Shown here: in pieces, positions 22,424-31,319 of the stretch
How positions within the stretch are numbered: the first letter of the stretch is position 1
Layout: each line of letters opens with the position of its first letter
NCBI RefSeq assembly: GCF_001544795.2
Contig: NZ_FCOI02000001.1
Coordinates: forward strand, 434,001-498,000
DNA length: 64,000 bases
Reading direction: 5' to 3'
Source of the DNA: Caballeronia temeraria
GTDB taxonomy: Bacteria; Pseudomonadota; Gammaproteobacteria; Burkholderiales; Burkholderiaceae
The notes under the pieces: generated by a model
The model's database searches: none
What the model was told of the DNA's origin: nothing
Seen by the model: only the letters and a program-made list of their open reading frames with translations
Position numbers and translations under genes: made by a program

Positions 22424-25213
22424 ATGCCCCGCCCAACCCCCGACGAACTCCTCGACAAACTGCACCGCGAGGAAGAAAAGCGCCATCGCGGAAGACTGAA
22501 GATCTTCTTCGGCGCATCCGCCGGCGTAGGCAAGACCTTCGCGATGTTGCAAGCCGCCCGCCGCCGCCGCGATGAAAGCGTGGAGGTCGTCGTCGGCGTG
22601 GTCGAAACGCATGGCCGCAAGGAAACGCTCGCCTTGGTCGAAGGCCTCGAAACACTGCCGCCTGCGCGCATCGAATATCGCGGCCGGCTGCTCGCCGAAT
22701 TCGACCTCGACGCCGCCCTAGCAAGAAAACCTCAACTCATCCTCGTCGACGAACTCGCTCACTCGAACGTCCAGGGCTCGCGCCACATGAAGCGCTGGCA
22801 AGACGTGCAAGAGCTGCTCGACGCGGGCATCGACGTCTATACGACCGTCAACGTCCAGCACCTCGAAAGCCTGAACGACATCGTCGGCCGCATCACCGGG
22901 ATTCGCGTCTGGGAGACCGTGCCCGATCGCGTCTTCGATCTCGCCGATGAAGTCACCCTCGTCGACCTCCCGCCCGAAGAACTGCTCGACCGTCTGCGCG
23001 AAGGCAAAGTCTATCTGCCGACGCAGGCCGAGCACGCCGTGCGCAACTTCTTCCGCAAAGGCAATCTGATCGCGCTACGCGAACTCGCGCTGCGCCGCAC
23101 GGCAGACCGAGTCGATGCCCAAATGCGCGAATACCGCGCCGATCAGTCGATCGAACGCATCTGGCGCGCGCGAGAAAGGCTCATCGCGTGCATCGGGCCG
23201 GGACCGGAAAGCGCGACGCTCGTGCGCGCAGCCGCGCGCCTTGCCGCAGCGCTCAAGGCCGACTGGCTCGCGGTGTACGTCGAAACGCCGAAGCTGCAGC
23301 GCCTCTCCGACGATCAACGCCGCCGCACCCTCGACGCCCTCAAGCTGGCCTCCGAGCTCGGCGCGGAAACCGTCACGCTCGATGGCGCCGATGCCGCCGC
23401 GACGCTCATCGACTATGCGCACATGCGCAACGTGTCGAAGCTCGTGGCGGGCGCATCGGGAAGCAGCGGATGGCAGCGTCTCATCGCGCGCCCGGTGAGC
23501 GAGCGCATCATCCGACAAGGCTCGGATATCGACGTCACGCTGGTCTCGACCGGCGCGCGCGACGAACAACGCCGCACGCTCGCGCAAGCCTTCGATACAT
23601 GGCACGATGGCGGGCACTCGTCGCCGCGCGCCTATGTCTACGCACTCGCGATCGGCGCCGGCATCACGCTCGTCGCCGATATGCTCGCCGCGCGTCAGTT
23701 CGCCATCACGAATCTCGTGATGCTCTATCTGCTCGGCGTGATCTTCGCGGCAGTGCGGCTTGGGCGCGGGCCAGGCGTGATGCTGTCGTTTCTGTCGGTG
23801 GCCGCGTTCGATTTCTTTTTCGTGCCGCCCGAACTCTCGTTTTCCGTGACGGACACGCAATATCTGCTGACCTTCGTCGTGATGCTGCTGACATCGCTGA
23901 CCATCAGTCATCTGACGTCGAGCCTGCGGCGCGAGGCGCGCATCGCATCGCAACGCGAGCGGCGCACCGGCGCGATGTACGCGATGACCAAAGAACTCGG
24001 CGCCGCGCTGATGACCGAGCAGATCATCGAGATCGGCACGCGGCACGTCGCGGAAGTGTTTCAGGCCAAGGTCGCGATGCTCTTGCCCGATGCCGCCGAA
24101 AAAGTGCGCCAGAAAGTAGACGAGCCGAATCCCGATGTGACGCTCGATGCCCAATGTCTCGATCTCGATATCGCGCAATGGGTCTACGACCAGCAGAAGC
24201 CCGCGGGCCGCGGCACGGAGACCTTGCCCGCGAGTCAGGCGCTCTATCTGCCGCTCAAGGCGCCGATGCGCACGCGCGGCGTGCTCGCGCTCGCGACGGA
24301 ACGCGAAGCCGAACTCGCGGTGCCCGAGCAGCGTCGCATGATCGAAACGTTCGCGTCGCAGATCGCGCTCGCGCTCGAACGCGTGCACTACGTCGAGATC
24401 GCGCAGGACGCGCTCGTCAATATGGAATCGGAGCGGCTGCGCAACTCGCTCCTCTCCGCGATATCGCACGATCTGCGCACGCCGCTCACATCGATCGTCG
24501 GCTTCGCTTCGGTGCTGGAGGAGCAGGCGCGCGATGCGGGCGGCAATACGGAAGCGTCGCAGGAACTCGTGCACGCGATCCACGAGGAAGCGCTGCGCAT
24601 GAGCGGGCTCGTCACGAATCTGCTCGACATGGCGCGCCTGCAGGCGGGCGCGATCCGCCTGAATCGTCAATGGTCGATGCTCGAAGAAACCGTAGGCGCC
24701 GCGCTCGCGACATCGCGCCGGGTGCTCGCGGGCCGTCCCGTGCAGACGCGCGTGCCGGCGAATCTGCCGCTGCTGCAACTCGACGCCGTGCTGATGGAGC
24801 GCCTCTTCGCGAACCTGCTCGAAAACGCCGCGAAATACACGCCGCCCGGCACGCCGATTCAGATCGGCGCGGCGCTGGAGCACGACGGCGAAGGGCGCTT
24901 CGTGCGCGTGTGTATCGACGATGAAGGCCCGGGCGTGCCCGCCGGCATGCAGAACCGTCTCTTCGACAAATTCACGCGCGGCGAGAAGGAGTCGGCGCAA
25001 CCGGGCATCGGGCTGGGTCTCGCGATCTGCCGCGCGATCGTCGAGGCGCATGGCGGGCAGATCGGCGTTGCGAATCGCGAGGACGCGAACGGACACGTGC
25101 TCGGCGCGCGCTTCTGGTTCACGCTGCCGGCAAACGACGCGCCGCCCGAAGAACTGCCGCCCGACGAAGATGTCGATTCAAAGGCCGCAGCGCCGGGAGC
25201 GGGCGATGTCTGA
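22424..25213 (+). CDS. kdpD: Osmosensitive K+ channel sensor histidine kinase KdpD
   Basis: A 929-residue sensor kinase controlling kdp expression with KdpE. The N-terminal KdpD domain has Walker A at residues 30-38 (GASAGVGKT) and LILVDELAHSNVQGSRH. A USP-like domain (~250-380) follows, then four closely spaced transmembrane helices (~405-500), a GAF-like region (~530-660), phospho-acceptor His682 in SAISHDLRTPLTSIVG, and an ATPase domain with DDEGPGVPAG and GIGLGLAICRAIVEAH. The ATG is preceded by an A-rich stretch without a clear Shine-Dalgarno site. It overlaps kdpE by 8 nt. Confidence 0.97.
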   Translation: MPRPTPDELLDKLHREEEKRHRGRLKIFFGASAGVGKTFAMLQAARRRRDESVEVVVGVVETHGRKETLALVEGLETLPPARIEYRGRLLAEFDLDAALARKPQLILVDELAHSNVQGSRHMKRWQDVQELLDAGIDVYTTVNVQHLESLNDIVGRITGIRVWETVPDRVFDLADEVTLVDLPPEELLDRLREGKVYLPTQAEHAVRNFFRKGNLIALRELALRRTADRVDAQMREYRADQSIERIWRARERLIACIGPGPESATLVRAAARLAAALKADWLAVYVETPKLQRLSDDQRRRTLDALKLASELGAETVTLDGADAAATLIDYAHMRNVSKLVAGASGSSGWQRLIARPVSERIIRQGSDIDVTLVSTGARDEQRRTLAQAFDTWHDGGHSSPRAYVYALAIGAGITLVADMLAARQFAITNLVMLYLLGVIFAAVRLGRGPGVMLSFLSVAAFDFFFVPPELSFSVTDTQYLLTFVVMLLTSLTISHLTSSLRREARIASQRERRTGAMYAMTKELGAALMTEQIIEIGTRHVAEVFQAKVAMLLPDAAEKVRQKVDEPNPDVTLDAQCLDLDIAQWVYDQQKPAGRGTETLPASQALYLPLKAPMRTRGVLALATEREAELAVPEQRRMIETFASQIALALERVHYVEIAQDALVNMESERLRNSLLSAISHDLRTPLTSIVGFASVLEEQARDAGGNTEASQELVHAIHEEALRMSGLVTNLLDMARLQAGAIRLNRQWSMLEETVGAALATSRRVLAGRPVQTRVPANLPLLQLDAVLMERLFANLLENAAKYTPPGTPIQIGAALEHDGEGRFVRVCIDDEGPGVPAGMQNRLFDKFTRGEKESAQPGIGLGLAICRAIVEAHGGQIGVANREDANGHVLGARFWFTLPANDAPPEELPPDEDVDSKAAAPGAGDV

Positions 25214-25916
25214 TGCGGACGTATCGGTCGTCGTCATCGAGGACGATCCGCAGATTCGCCGCTTCGTGCGCGCGACGCTGCACGCGCACGGCATGACGGC
25301 GATCGAAGCCGACACCGCCGCAGCCGGCCTGCGCGAAGCCGCGACGCGCAAGCCCGATCTCATCGTGATCGATCTCGGCCTGCCGGATGCGGACGGCATC
25401 GACGTGATCCGCGAATTGCGCGGCTGGACGCAGACGCCCGTGATCGTGCTCTCGGCGCGCACGAGCGAGCAGGCGAAAGTCGCCGCGCTCGATGCCGGCG
25501 CCGACGATTATCTGACCAAGCCCTTCGGCGTGCCCGAACTGCTCGCGCGCATGCGGGCGCAGTTGCGCCGCAACGCACAGGCGCAGAAAGAGACGCCGAT
25601 GATCCGCTTCGGCGATATCGTCGTCGATCTCGGCAAGCGGCAAGTGACGCGCGAGGGCGACCCCGTGCGGCTGACGCCGATCGAATACAAGCTGCTCACG
25701 GTGCTGATGCGTCATGCGGGCTGCGTGCTGACGCATCGGCAATTGCTGCGCGAAGTGTGGGGACCGGAGCAGGTCGGCAATCCGCATTATCTGCGCGTGT
25801 ACATGGGGCATCTGCGGCAGAAGCTGGAGCGCGATCCCGCGCAGCCCGCGCATATCGTGACGGAGACGGGCGTCGGTTATCGGCTTGCAGGCGTGGGCGA
25901 GCGCGGCGAATTATGA
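25206..25916 (+). CDS. kdpE: Response regulator KdpE
   Basis: A 236-residue OmpR/PhoB-type regulator. The receiver domain carries the acidic pair in VVIEDDPQIRRF and phospho-acceptor Asp56 (VIDLGLPDADG). The winged-helix domain includes LTPIEYKLLTVLMRHAGCVLT and the KdpE-like end LRVYMGHLRQKLERDPAQP with TETGVGYRLAG. It begins within the last codons of kdpD, so it is translationally coupled. Its expected target is the box at 16915-16938. Confidence 0.97.
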   Translation: MSDADVSVVVIEDDPQIRRFVRATLHAHGMTAIEADTAAAGLREAATRKPDLIVIDLGLPDADGIDVIRELRGWTQTPVIVLSARTSEQAKVAALDAGADDYLTKPFGVPELLARMRAQLRRNAQAQKETPMIRFGDIVVDLGKRQVTREGDPVRLTPIEYKLLTVLMRHAGCVLTHRQLLREVWGPEQVGNPHYLRVYMGHLRQKLERDPAQPAHIVTETGVGYRLAGVGERGEL

Positions 25917-25947
25917 TGTCGGCTCACGAGCCACATGCAAACGATCG

Positions 25948-26556
25948 ATGAATCAAGCGATGAGCCAACCGATGACTGAGCCGACCCTGAACGGCGAACG
26001 CGTGCAGCTTCGCCCGCTGCAACGCGAAGACCGCGCCGCCTTGCTCGATGCCGCCGCCGACGGCGAACTCTGGAATCTCAGCGTGACGGTCGTGCCGAAC
26101 GAAGACACGATCGACCGCTATATCGACACCGCGCTCGCGGGCCGCGACGCCGGCACGGTGATGCCGTTCGTGATCGTGAGAACCGATGATGGCCGCGTCG
26201 TCGGCAGCACGCGCTACTGGAAGATCGATCGCTTGAACCGCAAGCTCGAAATCGGTCATACGTGGCTCGCGGCATCGACGCAGCGCACGGGCATCAATAC
26301 CGAAGCGAAATATCTGCTGCTCGAACACGCGTTCGAAGCGATGCAGTGCGTGCGCGTGCAGTTCACCACCGACGAACTCAACGAGAAATCGCGCGCGGCG
26401 ATACTCGGCGTCGGCGCGAAACAGGAAGGTATCGTGAGGCACGAGCGCATCATGCCCGATGGCCGCAAGCGCAATTCGGTGCGCTTTTCGATCATCGACG
26501 ACGAATGGCCCGCCGTCAAAGCGATGCTGCTCGGCAAGCTCAATCGTCGAGCGTAG
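25948..26556 (+). CDS. GNAT family N-acetyltransferase (RimJ/RimL-like)
   Basis: A 202-residue protein of the acetyltransferase_3 type: LNGERVQLRPLQREDRAALLDAA at the N-terminus, VVGSTRYWKID and LEIGHTWLAASTQRTGINTEAKYLLL in the acetyl-CoA region, and VQFTTDELNEKSRAAILGVGAKQEGI near the end. Members acetylate small molecules or protein N-termini; the substrate is unknown. Start choices at 25948, 25960 and 25972 all lie before the conserved N-terminus. The gene follows kdpE by 31 bp and its 3' end overlaps the convergent LysR pseudogene by 17 nt. Confidence 0.9.
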   Translation: MNQAMSQPMTEPTLNGERVQLRPLQREDRAALLDAAADGELWNLSVTVVPNEDTIDRYIDTALAGRDAGTVMPFVIVRTDDGRVVGSTRYWKIDRLNRKLEIGHTWLAASTQRTGINTEAKYLLLEHAFEAMQCVRVQFTTDELNEKSRAAILGVGAKQEGIVRHERIMPDGRKRNSVRFSIIDDEWPAVKAMLLGKLNRRA

Positions 26557-27438
26557 CGCGCACCTTCAACGCTTTCACGCGCGCTTTCATGAACGCGACG
26601 AAGCCGCGCGTGACCGTGTCGTCGCGCTCCGCTTGCCATGCAAGTCCGACGCGCCATCGCGCGGGCTGATCGCGCAACGTCAGCACGCGTGCATCGCGCA
26701 GCAGATATTGCGCACGCGATGGCAGGAACGCCGCGCCCACGCCGCCCGCTACCGACGCGAGCACCGACTGGATATCGTCGGCTTCCTGAATCACGCGCGG
26801 CACGAAACGATGCTCCGCGCACCATCGATCGATCTGCGCGGCCAACCCTGGCCCGCGCACACGCGACAGCGCGACGAAACCCGGTTCATTCAGTTCGTTC
26901 AAATCGACGGGCAAACGCTTGTAGCCGTGTGCTCGGGCACGGCGAGCGCGAGCGTTTCATCGAGCACGGTGAAGCCCGACAACCCGGCGCTCGCGGGCAT
27001 GCGCATGAATCCCACATCGAGCTTGTTCGCGAGGATGCGGCGTGTCTGCTCGTGCGATGAGAGATCATGCAACGTGATGCTCACGCCCGGATTCAGCGCA
27101 CCGAATTCGGCGATGAGCTTCGGCACATGCGTAAGCGTCGACAGACACAAGCCGACGCGCAGAAATCCTCGCGCGCCGCTCGCGGATTCGCGCGCGCGGG
27201 CGAGCACGGCGTCGGCGTCGCGCACGAGCGCTTGCGCATCGGCGATGAAACTCGCGCCGAAGGCCGTCAGATCCGCACCGTGACGGCCGCGTTCGAAGAG
27301 ACGCGCGCCGAGGCTCGCTTCGAGCGACGCGATCTGCTTGCTGAGCGCGGGCTGGCTCAAATGCAGCGCTTCGGCGGCGCGTCCGAAATGACGCAGCTCG
27401 GCGATGGTGAGAAACGTGCGCAGAAGTTTCAATTCCAT
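26540..27438 (-). pseudogene. LysR-type transcriptional regulator, frameshifted
   Basis: Two overlapping minus-strand frames together make one ~300-residue LysR regulator. The first (27438-26899) holds the N-terminal helix-turn-helix (MELKLLRTFLTIAELRHFGR and ALSKQIASLEASLG) and half of the effector domain, then runs into a TGA after VPEHTATSVCPSI. The continuation lies in the -1 frame (to 26540) from LPVDLNELNEPGFVALSR onward, through SVLASVAGGVGAAFLP to the natural end. A single missing base around 26905-26925 explains both parts. This is either a true pseudogene or a sequencing error. It is divergent from the nitrilase-fold gene, which it would be expected to regulate. Confidence 0.8.
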
Positions 27439-27529
27439 TTGGCGATCGAAACGGTCAAAACATTCATTTTACTTATCGATGTGCGAGCGGTTCAATAAGG
27501 CTATCCACTCGTTTTATCGGGAGTCTCAC

Positions 27530-28366
27530 TTGGATGCCACATCGTTTCGCGTTGCCGTGATCGCGCTTGAATCGCAACAGGGCGACACCGCGCGCCATTG
27601 CATGCGCATCGCTGAAAAGCTCGCTGACGCCGCGCGGCAGGGCGTGCGGCTCGCGGTGTTTCCGCCATCGTGCATCGAGGAACCGGGCGACGAATCGTTC
27701 GACGGTGCTTCGCTTCACGCGATCGCCGCCGCCGTTGATGAGACTGGCGTGGCCGCGGGCGTCGGCTGGATCGAGCGCACGGAAGACGGCAGGCGCTACG
27801 ACAGCTACGCGATATGTTTTCCGGGCGGCGCGCGCGTGCGCCATCGCATGCTGCATGCGACGCAGCGCGGACTGCACAGCGGCAACGCGTTCACCGTGTT
27901 CGATGCGCCGTTCGGCGTGCGCATCGGCATTCTGATCGGCGCGGATAACGATGTCGTCGAAAACGTGCGCATGACGGCGCTCATGGGTGCGACGTTGCTC
28001 ATCGCGCCGATGCGCGGCGATCGTTCACATCGCGCGATGCTGGCCGCCCGCGCCGCCGATAACGGCATGTATATCGCGTGCAGTCATGCATCCGTCGAGC
28101 AGGCGCTGATCGCCGGACCGGACGGCTGCGTGCTCGCGTGTCAGGCAGACGTGCGTGACGGCGTGATCGCCGCGCAGGTGCAGCCGTCACTGGCTGGGGC
28201 GAGCATCGGACATCGGGCGATGATGACGCGTCGTCCGGATCTCTACGGACCGCTCGCGCGGCAGGGCAATGTGTATCCGCTCGCGCCGGAAACGGAACGC
28301 GCAAGGCCGCGCGGTTCGCTGCCGCTCAGTTACGCGGTCGTCGGGCGCAATCGCGTGCTTGCTTGA
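27530..28366 (+). CDS. Nitrilase-superfamily (carbon-nitrogen hydrolase fold) protein lacking the catalytic triad
   Basis: A 278-residue protein aligning with the CN-hydrolase fold: FRVAVIALESQQGDTARH, LAVFPPSCIEEPGD, VAAGVGWIERTEDGRRYDSY, a GVRIGILIGADNDVVENVRM strand and GATLLIAPMRGDRSH. The catalytic Glu of FPE is Pro46 here. The Lys of the YRKxHL motif is replaced in RVRHRML, and the nucleophilic Cys of the CYD motif is Gly137 (LIGADND). It is therefore probably a non-catalytic homologue. The start is read as TTG at 27530 with GGGAG just upstream, because no ATG fits. It is divergent from the broken LysR gene and 68 bp upstream of the amidohydrolase. Confidence 0.75.
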   Translation: MDATSFRVAVIALESQQGDTARHCMRIAEKLADAARQGVRLAVFPPSCIEEPGDESFDGASLHAIAAAVDETGVAAGVGWIERTEDGRRYDSYAICFPGGARVRHRMLHATQRGLHSGNAFTVFDAPFGVRIGILIGADNDVVENVRMTALMGATLLIAPMRGDRSHRAMLAARAADNGMYIACSHASVEQALIAGPDGCVLACQADVRDGVIAAQVQPSLAGASIGHRAMMTRRPDLYGPLARQGNVYPLAPETERARPRGSLPLSYAVVGRNRVLA

Positions 28367-28434
28367 ATCGGGCCTCCGCACGGCTTTTATGTCCCGATAC
28401 AATCGGACGAACAGACCGGACGGAGGTTTCGCAC

Positions 28435-29712
28435 ATGGATTTGATCATTCGCCGCGCGGCGCTCGTGGATTCGCGCGAACTCGTCGATATCGGCATGGAA
28501 GCGGGGCGCATCGCCGCGATTGAGCCGCATCTTTCGGCCACCGCGCGCGAGGAAATCGATGCGAACGGCTCGCTCGTCACCGCGCCTTTCGTCGACGCGC
28601 ATTTCCATATGGACGCGACGCTTTCCTACGGCCTGCCGCGCGTGAACGCGTCCGGCACGCTGCTCGAAGGCATCGCGTTGTGGGGCGAGCTGAAGCCCGA
28701 TCTCACGCAGGAGGCGCTCGTCGAACGCGCGCTGCAATACTGCGACTGGGCCGTCGCGCGCGGCCTGCTCGCGATCCGCTCTCACGTCGATGTCTGCGAT
28801 CCGCGCCTGTTGGCCGTGGAAGCGCTCGTCGAAGTGAAACGGCGCGTGAAACCGTATCTCGATCTGCAACTCGTCGCGTTTCCGCAGGACGGCGTGTTGC
28901 GCAGCGCGGGCGCATTCGACAACCTCAAGCGCGCGATTTCGATGGGCGTCGATGTCGTCGGCGGGATTCCGCACTTCGAGCGCACGATGGTCGACGGCGC
29001 GCTGTCCGTGAAGCTGCTGTGCGAATACGCGGCGGAGCAGGGCTTGCGCGTGGACATGCACTGCGACGAATCCGACGATCCGATGTCGCGCCACATCGAA
29101 ACGCTCGCGGCGGAAACGCATCGGCTCGGCTTGCATGGACGCGTGACTGGCTCGCATCTCACGTCGATGCATTCGATGGACAACTACTACGTCAGCAAGC
29201 TCATTCCGCTGATGCGCGAAGCGGGCGTGGCGGCGATCGCGAATCCGCTCATCAACATCACGTTGCAGGGACGCTCGGATACGTATCCGAAACGGCGCGG
29301 CATGACGCGCGTGCCGGAACTGATGGCGGCCGGCATCACGGTCGCGTTCGGCCACGATTGCGTGATGGACCCGTGGTACAGCTTAGGCTCCGGCGACATG
29401 CTGGAAGTCGCGCACATGGGCTTGCATGTCGCGCAGATGACGGGCATCGACGCGATGCGCGCGTGCTTCGACGCGGTCACGAAGAATCCCGCGCGCATTC
29501 TCGGGCTGGAAGGCTACGGCATCGAAGTGGGATGCAACGCGGATTGCGTCGTGCTCGATGCGCGCGATCCCGTCGAAGCGATTCGTTTGCGCGCGGCGCG
29601 CACGGCCGTCGTTCGACGCGGTAAAGTCGTCGGCCGAAGCCCCGCCGTGCGCGCGGCGCTGGCGCTGGAAGGGCGGCCATCGGAAGTCGATTTCAGGATC
29701 GACCGGCGATAG
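28435..29712 (+). CDS. codA: Cytosine deaminase-like amidohydrolase
   Basis: A 425-residue metal-dependent TIM-barrel hydrolase of the cytosine deaminase/CodA group. Metal ligands and landmarks follow E. coli CodA: HFHMDATLSYG (HxH), the HVDVCD strand, VDMHCDESDDP with the catalytic Glu, GSHLTSMHSM, and the metal Asp in FGHDCVMDPWYSLGSGDM. It deaminates cytosine or a related heterocycle such as isoguanine; the exact substrate is not fixed by sequence. CGGAGG before the ATG is a good ribosome site, and a TACAAT -10-like hexamer is at 28398-28403. With the nitrilase-fold neighbour it suggests a pyrimidine or amide catabolic islet. Confidence 0.82.
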   Translation: MDLIIRRAALVDSRELVDIGMEAGRIAAIEPHLSATAREEIDANGSLVTAPFVDAHFHMDATLSYGLPRVNASGTLLEGIALWGELKPDLTQEALVERALQYCDWAVARGLLAIRSHVDVCDPRLLAVEALVEVKRRVKPYLDLQLVAFPQDGVLRSAGAFDNLKRAISMGVDVVGGIPHFERTMVDGALSVKLLCEYAAEQGLRVDMHCDESDDPMSRHIETLAAETHRLGLHGRVTGSHLTSMHSMDNYYVSKLIPLMREAGVAAIANPLINITLQGRSDTYPKRRGMTRVPELMAAGITVAFGHDCVMDPWYSLGSGDMLEVAHMGLHVAQMTGIDAMRACFDAVTKNPARILGLEGYGIEVGCNADCVVLDARDPVEAIRLRAARTAVVRRGKVVGRSPAVRAALALEGRPSEVDFRIDRR

Positions 29713-29732
29713 GCCGTCGCGATCGTTTGCCG

Positions 29733-31277
29733 TCAGGTCTTCGTTCGGATCTGAGGCGGCGTCCAGGAACCATCGAGAATCGGCGCCTTCCCCCAGTAAG
29801 CCCGTATATAGAGCGAGAACGCGCCATCCGGGGCAGGCAGCCAGTTCGACTCGCGCTCGGCGCCGGGCGATTTCGCTCCGGCGTAGAGCGTGAGCGAACC
29901 ATCGGCATTGCGCTTCAGATTCGAGTTCTTGGTGCCCAGCGAATAGCGTTTCAGATCGTTCGCGTGAAAGAGATGCTTGTCGTTGTAAAGCGTGAGCGAC
30001 CAGAAGCCGTTGACGGGAGGTTCCTCACCTTTGGCGAAGACGATTTCGTAGGTATTCGCGCCATTGAGCGCCTGACCCGACGCATCGAAATCGGTATAGA
30101 AATACTGCGTCTCGTTCGGCCTGTTGTCGAACATGTTCGATTTCGCCGTCCCCGTGCGGTCGAAATAATCGAATCCGGTCTGTGCGTTGTTGGTCGAGCG
30201 ATTCCAGTTTTTGCCAGCGGGTAGCCCGTTGCGCCGCCATTCGAAGAACGGCCCGATAACCTGACGCTCGGTGTCGATCGCCGTCGAAACGAGCAGTTTC
30301 TTGATGTCGGGGTCTCGGCTCGCCACCTCCATCAGCGATCGGAACTGCGCGTAGAGCGCTTCCTCGCCCGGCAATGCGGGAACCGTGTCGAGCACCTGCG
30401 GAAACTGATCGAAGAACTGCTCGGGAATCACCCACTTCGTTTCGCCGCCGCCCTCGTCGCTGCCCGCCGCTTGCGCCGGCGGCTGGATGATCGGCGCGTT
30501 CATCCAGTCGATTGTCTTCATTCGGCCATCGAACTGTTTGAGCGGATAGAAGACGATCTGATTGATCACTTTCTGAATGGCCGCCTTGTCCTCCGGCGTG
30601 TCGTTCTGAAAGACGCGTGGAATCGCATTGGCGAGCGCGGTGGGACAGCGAACGATCTCGGTGATGCCTGCAGGTTTGCGGCCCTTCCAGTTCGGGCCGA
30701 CGAGCAGATAAAAGCCGCGCTGCGTCCTGTAGGGCTTGCCGATATGGCCGAACTGATTGGTCCGTGCATCGTACAGCGCGTAGACCCAGAACCGGTCGCC
30801 GAAGTCGGGCACCTGCGCAACGACAGGTTCTTCGTCCAACGAGAAAAACCCCAGGCCATAGACCACATCCTGATTGGGGCAGGTCACGAAGGTCTCGGCC
30901 GGATCGATGTAGTCGTGAAGCATCCCGATCTGCCCGCGCGGAGCAGCCGGCAGCACGCCGCCCAAAAGTCCTGGATGCGGCGCCTTCGTGATGCGCGCAT
31001 TGCGGTTCAGCATGTTGACCATCGGCCATGCCCAGACATAGGCCATCCGTGCGATGACCTGCGCGTACTCCGGATGCATCAAGATCCCCGCCGGGGGAAG
31101 CGTCTCGTTCACCGATGTTTTCGCCGCCGGATTCGGACTCGTCGATGCATTGTCTTTCGGGGCAGCGGCTTCGGCCGTGCGCGGCATTCCCGCCAGCGAC
31201 GCATAGGCAAGCGGTAATGCCGCGCCCATCGCCGTAACGAGCCTTCGAGTCGAGTTCACTTCATTTTGATCATCCAT
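29733..31277 (-). CDS. Exported DUF1254/DUF1214 protein (first paralogue)
   Basis: A 514-residue protein with a twin-arginine-like signal (STRRLVTAMGAALPLAYASL) followed by an Ala-rich cleavage region. DUF1254 occupies about residues 75-190 (AYVWAWPMVNMLNRN, TCPNQDVVYGLGFFSLDEEP, FWVYALYDARTNQFG). DUF1214 lies near the C-terminus (ANTYEIVFAKGEEPPVNGFW, SLTLYNDKHLFHANDL, YIRAYWGKAPILDGSWTPP). The biochemical function of this family is unknown. It lies 42 bp downstream of a clear paralogue on the same strand, so the two form a tandem duplication in one operon. Confidence 0.9.
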   Translation of the reverse strand: MDDQNEVNSTRRLVTAMGAALPLAYASLAGMPRTAEAAAPKDNASTSPNPAAKTSVNETLPPAGILMHPEYAQVIARMAYVWAWPMVNMLNRNARITKAPHPGLLGGVLPAAPRGQIGMLHDYIDPAETFVTCPNQDVVYGLGFFSLDEEPVVAQVPDFGDRFWVYALYDARTNQFGHIGKPYRTQRGFYLLVGPNWKGRKPAGITEIVRCPTALANAIPRVFQNDTPEDKAAIQKVINQIVFYPLKQFDGRMKTIDWMNAPIIQPPAQAAGSDEGGGETKWVIPEQFFDQFPQVLDTVPALPGEEALYAQFRSLMEVASRDPDIKKLLVSTAIDTERQVIGPFFEWRRNGLPAGKNWNRSTNNAQTGFDYFDRTGTAKSNMFDNRPNETQYFYTDFDASGQALNGANTYEIVFAKGEEPPVNGFWSLTLYNDKHLFHANDLKRYSLGTKNSNLKRNADGSLTLYAGAKSPGAERESNWLPAPDGAFSLYIRAYWGKAPILDGSWTPPQIRTKT

Positions 31278-31319
31278 GTTTGCCTCGCCGTGCAGGTTTC
31301 GGGTCGGTATTCACGTAAA

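Noticed and set aside
21719..22612. Short frames in the kdpC-kdpD gap on both strands sharing a VTFFAAAKKVTKESS-like peptide
   Set aside because: The shared peptide is simply the translation of the inverted-repeat arms in both orientations; the frames lack ribosome sites and overlap kdpD, so they are not called genes.
26899..26925. Programmed frameshifting in the LysR gene
   Set aside because: The join region (GTTTGCCC) is not a strong slippery heptamer and no stable downstream structure is obvious; LysR regulators are not known to use it.
28398..28403. Complete sigma-70 promoter for codA
   Set aside because: The TACAAT hexamer has no acceptable -35 at 15-19 nt; the nearest TTGAAT is ~29 nt away, so only a -10-like match is noted under codA.
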